Below are positions 51,142 to 62,330 of a DNA stretch of 64,000 nucleotides, piece by piece. The position numbers were made by a program, and so were the translations under genes. Source of the DNA: Kappaphycus alvarezii (Eukaryota > Rhodophyta > Florideophyceae > Gigartinales > Solieriaceae); NCBI GenBank assembly GCA_002205965.3, contig NADL03000080.1, positions 124,001-188,000 of the forward strand, in the 5' to 3' direction. Under the pieces are notes generated by a model that worked only from the letters and a program-made list of their open reading frames with translations, was not told the origin of the DNA and searched no databases. The number at the start of each line of letters is the position of its first letter. Positions within the stretch are counted from its first letter, which is position 1.

Positions 51142-52995
51142 AGATTAAATTAAAAGTGAACTGTTCAAGTTACCATGCAGTAAAGTACAGTACAGTTGAT
51201 GATCCGATTGGGTTGGAGTCTTTTAACGACTGTAAGCAGATCATGGTGTACTTTCCGGTCAGAGAAATCTCAGGGAGATAGTATCATCCATGGATATTTT
51301 TTAATTTGATGGGAGTACTCAGTCAGCACAATTTCTGCGGCTCCGTATTTACGCGAAATAATTTATAGCCCAGTTCTTTAATTTTCTCCCACTCACCAGG
51401 GGAATACATCGTTATGCACCCTCTTTGTTACAATTAAATCCACAATGTAGGCTCACGAGGTATCTGTGTTACCACAATGTAACATTTGGCTAAGAACTTT
51501 TCAATAAAGGTACGCAGAGTGCTCAATTGATTGTACAATAGACGAGGATGGGCGGACACGAGTGCAGAATCAGAATAGGGGGCTGAGCAGAGCACATTAG
51601 CGATTGAAGCAAATTGAATGTAGTTTACTTCCTGCTCTCCTCTTCTCCCTCTCCCCCTTTTGCGCCACTCAGCCCGAACTGTTATATTAGAGGTGTAAGT
51701 TGAGTACGGTCTTCGAGTGCTCGAAGAAGCACCAAGTACGATCTAATTGAATGAATAATTTTGGCCATAGCAATTCAAACACAAAAATACAGAAAACATT
51801 ACAGTAGAGACCGGCCGGCGGTGACTTGAATTTGCACTGTACAAATTGCACAGCACACGAATATTCTCTTCTATACATATACGCTCAACCACTTGAGTAT
51901 GCATTCCATCTCCCCGATCTCATGCACGGAAATCCCCAAAATGCGTTACTGTTACACTAACATCTTCTCACGTAACAGTTCAACCCCAAGCTGTCTATGC
52001 ATTCAATTTCTTTGATCACATGGAGTGGGGTCACTAAAGTTCATTACTGTTGCACTTAAATCATCGCAGATAACAAGCACACCTCAGGTCATGTATGCGC
52101 TCACTCTCCGTGCTAGAGGATCCCGCACATTGTATTCTGTTACTGCACTAGCCGCGCTTCCTGTTGTACCTACAGAAGAGACTTTTTATCAGGGTGGGAA
52201 TCCTACCTCCACGACTTAATGCGCTTATGTATATCTGATATCTCTCCTGATATGAGCCTCATACCTTTAGGTCGCTCGTTGAATTTATTTTGTGACCTTT
52301 AGAACACCAAAATAGTACGTAAGTCATCAGGGACTTTCAATTGGGACCCTTCCCTCTCCTAATCTTCACATAAAAATTCAACATGTTAACATGCACAAAA
52401 TCATTCAGAAGTAAATATGATATCGTGAGTGTCGCACATTTATTACCCGCGAAGTGTATTAACTCGTACAGTATTATTCTGTCAGCAACGTACCTAGTTT
52501 GTATTTAGCTTGCATTTAGTGCTCCTCTGTGGTCTATATAAAGTGTCCCTGGCCTGTTCTCGAGGTCCAGAGAGAGATCAGTGGTTCTGTGACAAGCAAA
52601 CTGATCCGTACCTTACAGCTCCAGGGTGAAGTTCTAACATAAGATCGATTTTACCAGCAAGACTACCCAAGCTAGTCAAGTCGAGGGTGCAATGAAGGTA
52701 CGAGAGTCTTGGAATATGTGGACGGGACTCCGTCGTTAAGACAAGGTAAAGCCTTTTCACAAGACATTTGTGTTTGGTGAGTCCATCCGGCACTTAGGAA
52801 GCTCCCGGAATTCCGAATTCTCGTAGGCAAGTTAATACAGGGGGCCGGAATCCGCCGGTTATCGGAGGGACTTCCCTTAAAAATAAGAGTACTCAGGAAG
52901 CGATTTTCGCCAGATATGAGGGGAAATACTCAAAGAAAAGGTCAGTAACAGGACAGACACCTGCTGACTAAGATTTTTAGTTTCGCTGTGAACAA
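51142..52995. other. Stretch without a recognised gene
   Basis: Contains a GTAAAGTACAGTACAGTTG cluster at 51180-51200 and mixed AT-rich sequence. Frames at 51687-51878 (-) and 52025-52219 (+) lack motifs. The right part (52560-52990) may be the 5' untranslated or LTR region of the following Gypsy element, but no matching copy was found at its 3' end. Confidence 0.35.
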
Positions 52996-55900
52996 GAAAC
53001 ATGGTTCGTCCAGGAACAAGAGCTAATCCAAGTAATGACATACCTGAAGATGCCCCTGAAAGTCATAGGTGCGAATTGGTTGGGTCCAATACAGTGAAGG
53101 ATTTTGCTCAAGAACCAAAGGCACGAGCCATACCAAAAGACGTTCAATATTCTTCCGATGTAGTGGAACAAATCTGGGAGCAATAAATGGTATAGAGACT
53201 GCACTAAAGGAAGTCGTAGAACTTACAGAGAAGGTGAGCAGGGCTGCGGAGCTTTCGAAAAGTCGGTCCACTTCCAGCACCATGGGAAAACCTCAACTGA
53301 CCATGTTATCTGGAAAAGAAGCTCATTAGGTGAGGGGAAGGAAAGTTGTGGGCACCTTGTATCTTGCACGTTGCACATAAAATAAACAAGAGTTCCTTTG
53401 AGAATTTTCGCTGCCGCAGGGCAGAGGGTAGTTCTTTCTTTGATGCCAAGCGTACTTGGTACCGGCTCTTGAAGGACTTTGTTATTCATGAGAAATATGA
53501 AATTTGCTTGCTTTCATGCGCATTTGAACGAGACGCCGCCAGAGTGTTTGAAAACGTGGCCAGAATTCACTGGGATTCCTCAACCAACGAAATATGAGAC
53601 TTCTTGGAGACCAGTTTGTGCAACAAAGGGCAGCTTAGTGCTTTGCAGGATAAGTTCTTCGATATGAAATGGAACGAAAAATATGGATCGGTTTCGGCTT
53701 TTGGGGAACTAATGAGGTCCGCTTCCATGGCAGTGCAAATTCAGATCTCAGATGAGATTATAATGAACCGCTTGAAAGCAGGGCTCCCAGACCGTCTTCA
53801 GGATGAAGCCATGCTAATTACGGGAGACTTTGACACTGCGGTTAGTAGAGTCGCAAGACTTTCTTCTGTTCAACGGACAAACGGCGGTGAGAGAGTACGT
53901 CCGGTTGAGGAGCAGAGGAGTGTGCACAACAGTGCTGTAACCAGAGGACCGGGATATTCAGGGAAAGTTTACGACCCATCTCAGATGTTTCGCTTCTATT
54001 GCAACCATAAGGGACATATGGCTCGGGACTGCCTAAAAAGAGAAGAGATATGGATCAGAGTCGCCCAAATAATGGTCTTGCGGGGGAATTCATCGGGGAT
54101 TAGAATTCCATGGTCCGCAATTAGACCCCAGCTCCAAGGCTATTGGCAACAAGCGTGATTTTTTTGCTCTCTCAAGGAGCCGATTCTTCATCAAGGCACA
54201 GATGATAAGGAAGTCGCTGTGACGGTCAAGATAAAAGAGAGTAAGTAAGGTTACCGATGGACACGGGTGCGTCTTCTATCTGGATTGATGAGGAATGGTT
54301 CAGGAGTAAGGGATGACCAATCCACAGCACATAGAGCGAGGCCTGCGCGGTAGATGGCAGAGAAATCATCGTGGCAGGTGAATGGTCCCTAAAGTTCCAA
54401 ATTTGGGGACTTAAATTCCACGAGAACGTGCTAGTAATGAGTACTGTCCCGAAAAAACTTCTGCTTGGACGAAGATTCTGGAGAAAGAATAAACTCCGGT
54501 TGGACTTTACCACTGAAACAGCGTCCATTATGTATGAAGGAAAGATAGTATGCGGTCCGTTGACAGTGGGCTTGGATCAAAAATCATTAACTACAAAGCT
54601 AGTGCAAGCAGTCATTGAAGACCACGAAGTGGACGAGGCAATCAAGTCCATGGACTTCTAGTTCCCATCCAACCAAAATATGCTACAGGAGTTGCCAGAT
54701 CTCGTATGGGATTGACGAGCTATTTTCAAAGGTCGCGGAAAGATACTTGGCATTCAGCATAATATATCACGCAATCCATAGGCAGAAACAATCTACGCTC
54801 ATATTGGAAGACGTCCTCCAAAGGAACAGGAGGTTGAGCGCAAGTACATGAAGAGGCTACTCGAGCTTGGGATACTTGAACCTTCAGTGTCGCAATGGTC
54901 GACCAATAATTTATTCGTGAAGAAGAAGGTCTCAGATACACAGTTACCTCCGATTTCCGCCGCTTAAATGACGTTACGATCATGGATTCATATCCCATGG
55001 AGCATTTGAGGGACTATTGGACTGTTTAGGAGGTAAGAAGATTTTCTCCGTATTTTACCTTAAGTATGGGTTTTATCAAGTCCTATGGCATCCAGATTCC
55101 AAGCTTTTTACCGCAATGCGTGCGAATTTGGGCCACAATCAGTACACGAGACTTCCAATGGGGCTAAAAAAAATCTCTAGGAAGCTTCAACGTGTTGTAA
55201 CAACATATTGGGAGACCGGAAAGGAAAGTATGTCTTGGCGTTTCTCAACGATACAGGCATTGAAACTAGCACCGAAGAGGAGTCCCTTGACTGCTTAGTA
55301 GCTATCTTGGATACACTCCCGAATGCAGGCGTGAGACTCAAGTTATCCAAAGTGTTCCTTTGGGGTCCGACGTACCGAGGTCCTTGGTCATGTGGTGGAC
55401 AAAGATGGGCTGAGATCCTCCGAAAAACATGTGGAGTCAATTCGTAAGTTGATTGAGCCGGCCTCGAAGACGGAGACGAATTGATGAGATTGCTGCGTTT
55501 GTTGAAAATTTTTCGGACAAGGCTGTCCCACCCGATGATGTCCTGAAAGGAGCAATTTTCACAATAAATCTTCACCATAGAGAATGATTGTTTACCCCAG
55601 ATTGGGTCAACAAGTGGGTAATTTCTCAACGAAAAGCATGAAGGCAGTTGAAAGATGCCCTCAGCGATCCAAACGTTCTGGCAGCACTTATTTTGGGGTC
55701 TCCGAAACGAATTATGACCGATGTTAGCGCTTACGGACTTGGGGGTGTTCTGCTCCAATCGGACGAGAAAGATCTTTGGCGTCTCATTTCGTCCACCACC
55801 AGAGTTGCTGCAGAAATCGGAATGTAACTATGCACCGACAGGGAAAGAGTTTCTCACAGTTGTGTATTCGTTATAGAAATGGCGACATTACCTTCGTGTA

Positions 55901-56700
55901 TAATCATTCACAGTATTCACTGATTATCTTTCTCTCAAATGGCCCGACATCGCGAGGCTTCAGACATATCACTTTCACCTGCATGAAAATGGAGCCGTGG
56001 AAAGATGGATCCGAAATCTCATCTACGACCTCGCATGCTTTATGTCAACGGGAGAAAGTGACTGGGTCGAGAATTTTTCCCTAACTTTCTTCCGGTATAA
56101 CACAAGATGTTGTGTAGCTACGGGAATGACTCTCTTCAAAGCAATATTCAGCGTGGAGGCATTCCAAGGTGAAGTGGATTCCGCGTGCTTCAGCGAAGAA
56201 TCGGAAGATTTTTCGAGTCGTATGGAGCTCCTTCATTGTTGGTTGCACGACAGGGGACGGATATCAACGTCCAAAGCGAAAAGGGACTACGATAATAAAA
56301 TTAACCCTGTTAAGTTTGTAGCTCATGGAGCTGAGAAATATTGAGCGCAACAGGGTATTTTTAACTCCTAGATTGGACCGTACAAGGTGGTGGATAGACT
56401 CGCTCGAGTCGGTTAAATCATGGAGTCGGAAGTTGGGAGAAAGATAGCCCGATCCCATGCCAGTATAATTTGTAGCATCAGTAATACCGTCATAGAGACA
56501 GGGAATCCATCAACCAGAGTGTTCCCAAATTCCTTTCGAGCTTTCAAGAAGATATATAACGACAAACGGAGAAGGAACGGGGAGACGGGATCATTGGAAC
56601 GGCATTTCAAGGTCCAACTTTCAGGCCTTAGGTGGCCCAGGTGGACTCCCGAGAGTGAGCCTATCGGATGCCGTGATTATCCTTTATGGCCTTCATAAGG
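52996..56700 (+). mobile_element. Ty3/Gypsy retrotransposon, heavily broken
   Basis: Plus-strand parts in Gypsy order: gag at about 53000-54050 (DKFFDMKWNEKYGSVSAFGE, DEIIMNRLKAGLPDRLQDEA, zinc-knuckle-like YCNHKGHMARDC); a protease-like MDTGASSIWIDEEWF near 54.27 kb; and RT at about 54780-55440 (LLELGILEPSVSQWSTNNLF, YTRLPMGLKKISRKLQRVV). RNase H is at about 55640-55760 (RIMTDVSAYGLGGVLLQSDE), and an integrase C-terminal part at about 55960-56400 (GAVERWIRNLIYDLACFMS). The tail GSLERHFKVQLSGLRWPRWT may be a worn chromodomain. LTRs were not identified at either end. Fossil with ten or more breaks and probable internal losses. Confidence 0.75.
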
Positions 56701-57480
56701 AACACAAGCTAGCCTCGGAGGGTGCCCATCAACGCGATGAGTTTAAAGCTCGTGGATAAACGGAGGATACACTCGCTGGTCGAGAACTTGGCAGGAGTCG
56801 GACCCCAGACCCCCACATACCCTGAAGGTGGGACGCTATAGCATATCTAACCACGCCATGCGCGAATCATGACGGTACAGGTACCCTCGCATAACTGCGA
56901 GGATCCCTAGGTGTTGGACACCCCGCATGCCGCGCTGGGTAGGACGAGATTTCAGCTGCTTGCCTCATCCCCGAACGCACGGGATGGTTACACACAATCC
57001 CTATGAGACTTTTTAAGGAGGCTACTGGCGGCCATTAGACCTCTACCATGTCCTGTAAGGGAAAAGCGTCAAAGTTTGATAGCTTTTGTTGAGGACATTG
57101 AGCGGCAAGCAGCAGGCGAACGGGTCGTTCCTCCGCAACACTGTCCTCTATCGACGGCTAAGTAGCGAAATGGGCGAATCTCAACGACAGTATGTAAGTG
57201 AAAACCATATGTTTCAAAAATGCGCCGAAAGTTTTGGGAAGCTCCCGTTTAAATTCAGTGAGCCCTTTTGAACTTGCTACTAGCGGGCACTCTGGTAAAC
57301 CTCCTTGTGCTACTGTCCATGTTGGCCAAAATATAATGAGTTCCCAGTTGAACTCTATGTTTTTGGTTTGTAACTCATTCCTCTTCTGAAGATTGGAACA
57401 GAATTGATACACTCCGAATTGTCTTGAGTTTTTTATCCAAGTTGAGCAGTTTCCACCCCTAGTGGTAGGGGAAGTTTATA
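56701..57480. other. Spacer between two Gypsy elements
   Basis: GC-rich to about 57000, then mixed. It may contain the 3' LTR of the plus-strand Gypsy and the 3' LTR of the minus-strand chromovirus, but no repeat pair is visible within the window. A minus frame at 57412-57158 (LTEFKRELPKTFGAFLKHMV) is unassigned. Confidence 0.35.
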
Positions 57481-57489
57481 ATTCCGGAA

Positions 57490-57645
57490 TTATTTCACTG
57501 CCTTGCTCCTCAGAAGCGCGGATAAAGGTTCCCAAGTTTCCTCAGAGATGGAATGGTCGGTCCACTTGACGCGAAGCAGCAGTTCCTCATCGTCAGCTTG
57601 GCCGTGTGATAAAATTGTCTCTATGAAATATTCCCGACTCAGGAC
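57490..57645 (-). pseudogene. Chromodomain at the end of the chromovirus integrase
   Basis: The minus strand encodes EYFIETILSHGQADDEELLL and RVKWTDHSISEETWEPLSAL, with the aromatic cage positions (Tyr/Phe near the start, Trp in VKW, Trp in TWEP) and a closing helix. It binds methylated histone tails in family members. It lies directly after the integrase tail, as in chromoviruses. Confidence 0.75.
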
Positions 57646-58429
57646 TTCTGGTTTTTGTACCCTAGCCTCAGATCCCCTTGACTGATGCCTGGTCCGTCGT
57701 GGAAAGTTTTTTCACTGTCTTTGTCTTTAGATCGCTTGTTTTTGTTAGGTGGACTGCTCTCTCGCGAACGGGCCGAAAAGGATGGAAAAGGCATCGCCTG
57801 ATCACCGCTTTTATCCCCTAAAGGAGGAATTGTTTCTTCGGATACCGTCAACTTCCTGTTGTAATCCTGAGCTTCGAATAAGTCTTGTGCTGCATTATTT
57901 ATTGCTCCTTTTATATTTTCAATCAATGGAAGGTGAAGCAGTCCTTTGGGCAACAAAATACCTTTGGGTATGCCACTTGAGATGATTCGCGTTATGATGG
58001 CTGCGGTGGTGTGATCCGTTTGGTGCTGTTCCAGTGTAAGCTTCAATTGCTTCCGATGGGACTGGTTTTGTACTTCACGCCAGGGTATTGGTGCAGGCTA
58101 GACTCGATCGTGCGATACTCGCTCGTTTGTGTCTCGAATTTCGATCACTACAGTGTTCTCTCGAACTTCCCCGACTCTATGTGGACCAGTTGCCAAGGCA
58201 GACAACTTGTATTGCCGCTCTTTGCTCGACCCGGGCTCCCTCTTCAGGAATACAAACGATACGATCGGTATTTCGTATGCCAGTTTCTGTAGCCGCGCGT
58301 CAAATTTGTGTTTACATCTTGCTTCTTCCTTCTCTATGGACTGGTCCACGTTAGATATAAGACCTTTTAACCAAGCCCTCCACCGGTGGTGGTATTGTAC
58401 TGTTGACTAGTTCTCTTCAATAGTAGCCT

Positions 58430-58860
58430 GTGCCTGCATTGCTAAGGAAGTGGGGGCGCGTGACAAGGTGAGTTCGAAGAGGGCCACATTCGTTGTCTTG
58501 TGAACTTTTGCGTTATAAGGAAATGTTAGCGCGTACTTGAAGAGATCCCAGTCCTTCGGGTGGTCAGTCACGTAGTGACGGAGGGCCGCAAAGATGGTAC
58601 GATTGAAACGTTCGGCTTGCCCATTTGCCTGCGGGTGGTAGGTAGTAGTGAATAAGTTTTTGATACCAGGAATTGAGCACACGCTCAAGAAGAATTTGGA
58701 AGCAAACTGGCTACCATTATCGGACAATAACTGAATAGGTGGACCTTCCACATAAATACAGTGTGTTGAAAAGGCGGAGTTAACTGCTGCAGCGGAGATT
58801 TTCTTGAAGGGCACTGTTTGTACGGTTTTGGAATATCGATCAGTGATCAGCAGCAAGAAG
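58430..58860 (-). pseudogene. Integrase catalytic core of the chromovirus
   Basis: LLITDRYSKTVQTVPFKKIS (first Asp), LLSDNGSQFASKFF (second Asp) and HPQANGQAERFNRTIFAALR (Glu) give the full DDE set. The spacing of the three blocks is as in Gypsy integrases. This is one of the better kept parts of the element. Confidence 0.85.
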
Positions 58861-59559
58861 TGATTCCCCCTGTTGGTACGGATGAGGTCGCCGAGTATGT
58901 CGATTGATACGAACTCCAGTAATACCTTGGTGCAAAAAGCTTTAGCTTCTTCACAGACTTTCGCAATTTGATTCTATTTTTCGAGCAAGTTAGACACGAG
59001 CGAACGACGGTGTAACAATCCATCGACATCGATGGATGGTAGTAGGCCTTTTAAGAGAAACATACAGTCTCCGATCACCTGCATAAGCGCCTAACTTGGA
59101 ATGATGACTGAATCTTAAAATTCTCTGTTGAAGGGAGTTTGGAACGACGATCTGAAGGTCTTCCGATGCTGCTCAAAAAAGGTATCCCTTTTATCCGGGA
59201 GCGCCCATTGTGAAGGGGAGCTGGTGTCCAGCATTCATTCTTGAACAGATCTTCTGGGAGAAGTCGTCTTTGCACTGTTCCCTGGAGAGCTCCTCCGGAG
59301 AAATGCATTCGGATTCTTCTTCACTTCCGTTTTGAATGGATAGGAATTGATCTCAAGTGTCAAAAGAAATCTCGATTTCATCACACTCTGTGAGCTTGCC
59401 GGCCTTATTTTCGTATATGAGTTTGTTTTTTGAGGACGAGTCCAATGCCTCCCCCTCCTCAAGAGCGGAGAAGTCCTCTGTAAGACAGCACAGTGCTTAC
59501 TCGTCGAAATCTACAAAAATTTTGCCGATGGTACTAAGTCTTGACAATGCATCTGCTTG

Positions 59560-61000
59560 TGTATTTGCTTTTCCCTTTTTACACATAATTTCAAAGTCGA
59601 ATTCCGAAATTCGGCGCTTCCAGCACATAAGTCGACCCGATGGATCATTAACATTCATTAACCACCTCAGTGAGGAATGATTCGTATGGATGGTGAATTT
59701 CACCCCCTGGAGGTAGGCTTGCAATGTCTTAAACGCCCAAAACACGACCAAGCATTCTTTTTCTGTCACAGGGTAACGCTTCTCGGCTTCCTTGAGGGAT
59801 CTAGAGAAGAATCCAGTGGGTTTCCGCTCCTCCGTTGAGTATGTTTGGAACAGGGCGACTCCTACTTGATATTGACTAGTGTCTGTGTTTATTGAATAAA
59901 GGAGTCCCTCCTTTGGGAAAGCCAATACCTTGAGTGACAAAATTTCGGCAATAGGAGTCCGGAGAGCGACTTTATCGGTAGCCCCAAAATCATTCTATCT
60001 TTGGTGGCATCTCTTTTCTCAAAAGCTTGTTAAGTGGTGCCGCAATGCTTGAAAAGTCTTTGATTAAGCGGCGGTATACATTACAAAGACCGAGAAAACT
60101 CAGAAACTCAGTATGTGTTGTCGGGTGCTTTTCCTGCTGGAGTGCGGCTACTCTGGTAGAATCTATTTCCAATCTTCCTGGCATCATGATGTGTCCGAGT
60201 TACATGACCTTATCGGACCCAAATGTAAATTTCCTTAACTTGAGGGATAAACCAGCATGTTGCAACACCCACAGAATTTCTTCTACATGGTCGATGTGCT
60301 CCTCCATGTTTTTGAAGAAAATGATGACATCATCAAGGTACACGAGACAGGAGCGCCACCGGTATGATGAAAGAAGAATGTCGAGGGTGCGCTGAAAGGT
60401 AGGAGGTGCGTTGAATTATCCGAATAGCATTCGCTTATAGCAATATAATGTTACATGGCATACGAATGCGGTCTTGTCTCTGCCCTATTTCGCCACTTGA
60501 ACTTGCCAGTAACCAGAGTTGAAATCAAGGGTAGTGAATACTGATACATCTCCCAAGGAGTCAATTTATTCATCCATCCTTGGTAACGAGTAAGTGTCCT
60601 TCACTGTAACGGCGTTCAATTTTCTATAATCAACGCAAAAAAGAACTGTCCTATCGGGTTTAGGAATTAGCATCACCGGTGCAGCACATGATGACTGTGC
60701 GGGCTCAATTATGCCTGCCTATAACATTCTCAGTACCTCGGTTGCTTCTAATTTCCTTGCCTTTGGTCCAGCCCGGTAAGGCGGTTGAGCGATAGGACGA
60801 GTCCCGAGAATTAATTTGATGTGGTCTTCAACAGTATTGGTTGCTCCCAGTAAACCATCCCACATACTCGAGTACTTGCTCAGAATTTCCTTGAATCGAG
60901 TAGCCAACGTTGGATCTACGTGGCTCCAGTCGAGGTCTTCCACTGGTTTTGCAGACCTTTCTGGTGTTAAAGCTTCTCCATTCAGAGTTTTGTGTCCGTG
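59560..61000 (-). pseudogene. Reverse transcriptase and RNase H region of the chromovirus
   Basis: The RT N-terminal approach (KLILGTRPIAQPPYRAGPKA), the YLDD active site at 60329-60340 and the connection GHIMMPGRLEIDSTRVAALQ are followed by RNase H (SINTDTSQYQVGVALFQTYS, YPVTEKECLVVFWAFKTLQA, HTNHSSLRWLMN). The order and spacing are normal for Gypsy. Fossil copy. Confidence 0.85.
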
Positions 61001-62189
61001 TTCTTTAAGCACAGGGCGCTTGTGTCCATGTTATTAATGGATGAGGTAATGCTTGAGCAACTATTTGCAACCGACGGAGAGTTATAGGGGATTTGGTGAA
61101 GTTCGCGATCAACAACCGAAATATGACCCCGGCTTCCACTTGTGCAATACTATTTGTAGCTGCCAATCCGATTTTTTGTAGAGACTTGAGTCAGGTTGTA
61201 CAACTATCAGGCCGTGGCGGTCTGATGTCACCGGTATAAATGATTATCTTTGTGGCGGAATAGTAACCCGGGTGGACATCCTAATGTTGGGCGATGCTCT
61301 TCTGTCCTTCAAGGGTGGTTCCAGTTCCGTTGGCAGCATCTCTTACTTGGTGCACTCTTTAAAGGCCTTCGTACTATTGGAACCGTAATTCCTCCTTCGA
61401 GCTCAACGAGCTTCTCCCGGGGACGAATGGATTCCACAAAACGGTCGCAGAAATCCGTTCCTAATATTACTGGTGCGGCGAGCTTCTTACATACGATGAA
61501 CAGGACCAGAGCAAGATATCTTCCCAACCGGATGGGTAACTAAAAGGCCACGAGTGTTCTCAACAGATTGTTATTTGCATCACAGATGTCCGGGAGCGGG
61601 CCATAAGATAGACGATTCATCGATTCCTGTGGGAGTTCCGAAATTCGGACAAAGTTAGGGCCTGCTCCCGTGTCTAAAGTAGCAAGGGTCCGATGCATGA
61701 GTCCTAGTTGAAGGCCGATATCGGCATACACCTTTTAATTGCGTCGCGCCATGACCATGACTCTGTCTGGGTGCTTCATGCTCCTAACCTTCCTCCATGG
61801 ACGCTGAAGCTAGAAGATTTGATCCAAACCACTGTAACTTACAATTTTTGGGATTCCTAACAGCTGCATTTCGGGATCCGGGGCGTTATTTGAGGAATAA
61901 CCAATTCTTTTAGCACAGGAGCGGGACTGTAGGGCCCCTGATTGGTTTTCAACTGTGTCCGAGTTGAAAATCTCTTCCCAATGGGAGGCTCCCGTTACTC
62001 TTTATTTTGAAAGGTTATCGGGACCGCCGGGGATGGAACCGGTGGTATGGAACCTATCGGCACCACCGAAGCACGGAGTTTAACGGAACCTCTAGGTTCC
62101 GTAATGGGATGCTGGGCCTCAGACTTCAACATCCGGGCGACGCGGCTCTAGCTTTTCTGCCGTACCATTGCCGTCTCTTCAGGGGTCGA

Positions 62190-62330
62190 AGCTGATGGAC
62201 AGAACGAGAGAGAGGGAGCGAGGCAGCGAGGCAGGGGTGAAGGAGAGAGTGGGAGAGCAGGAGAGAGAGGGAAAGAAGGGTAGAAAGAGTGAGGGACCGA
62301 GAAGGAGAGATGAAAGAGGAGAAAGTGGTG
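62190..62330 (+). repeat. Purine-rich (GA/GGA) low-complexity tract followed by a TATA-like motif
   Basis: GAGAGAGGGAGCGAGGCAGC and similar text continue for about 140 bp with almost no pyrimidines on the plus strand. Shortly after, at about 62370, is GGCTTATATAGACATC, a TATA-box-like motif. The block lies between gag and protease of the minus-strand chromovirus, where such sequence is not expected, so it may belong to an inserted LTR or other promoter-bearing fragment in plus orientation. Confidence 0.4.

Noticed and set aside
54226-54528. Minus-strand frames across the 53.0-56.7 kb Gypsy element
   Set aside because: They lie antisense to readable protease and RT text on the plus strand and show no motif of their own.
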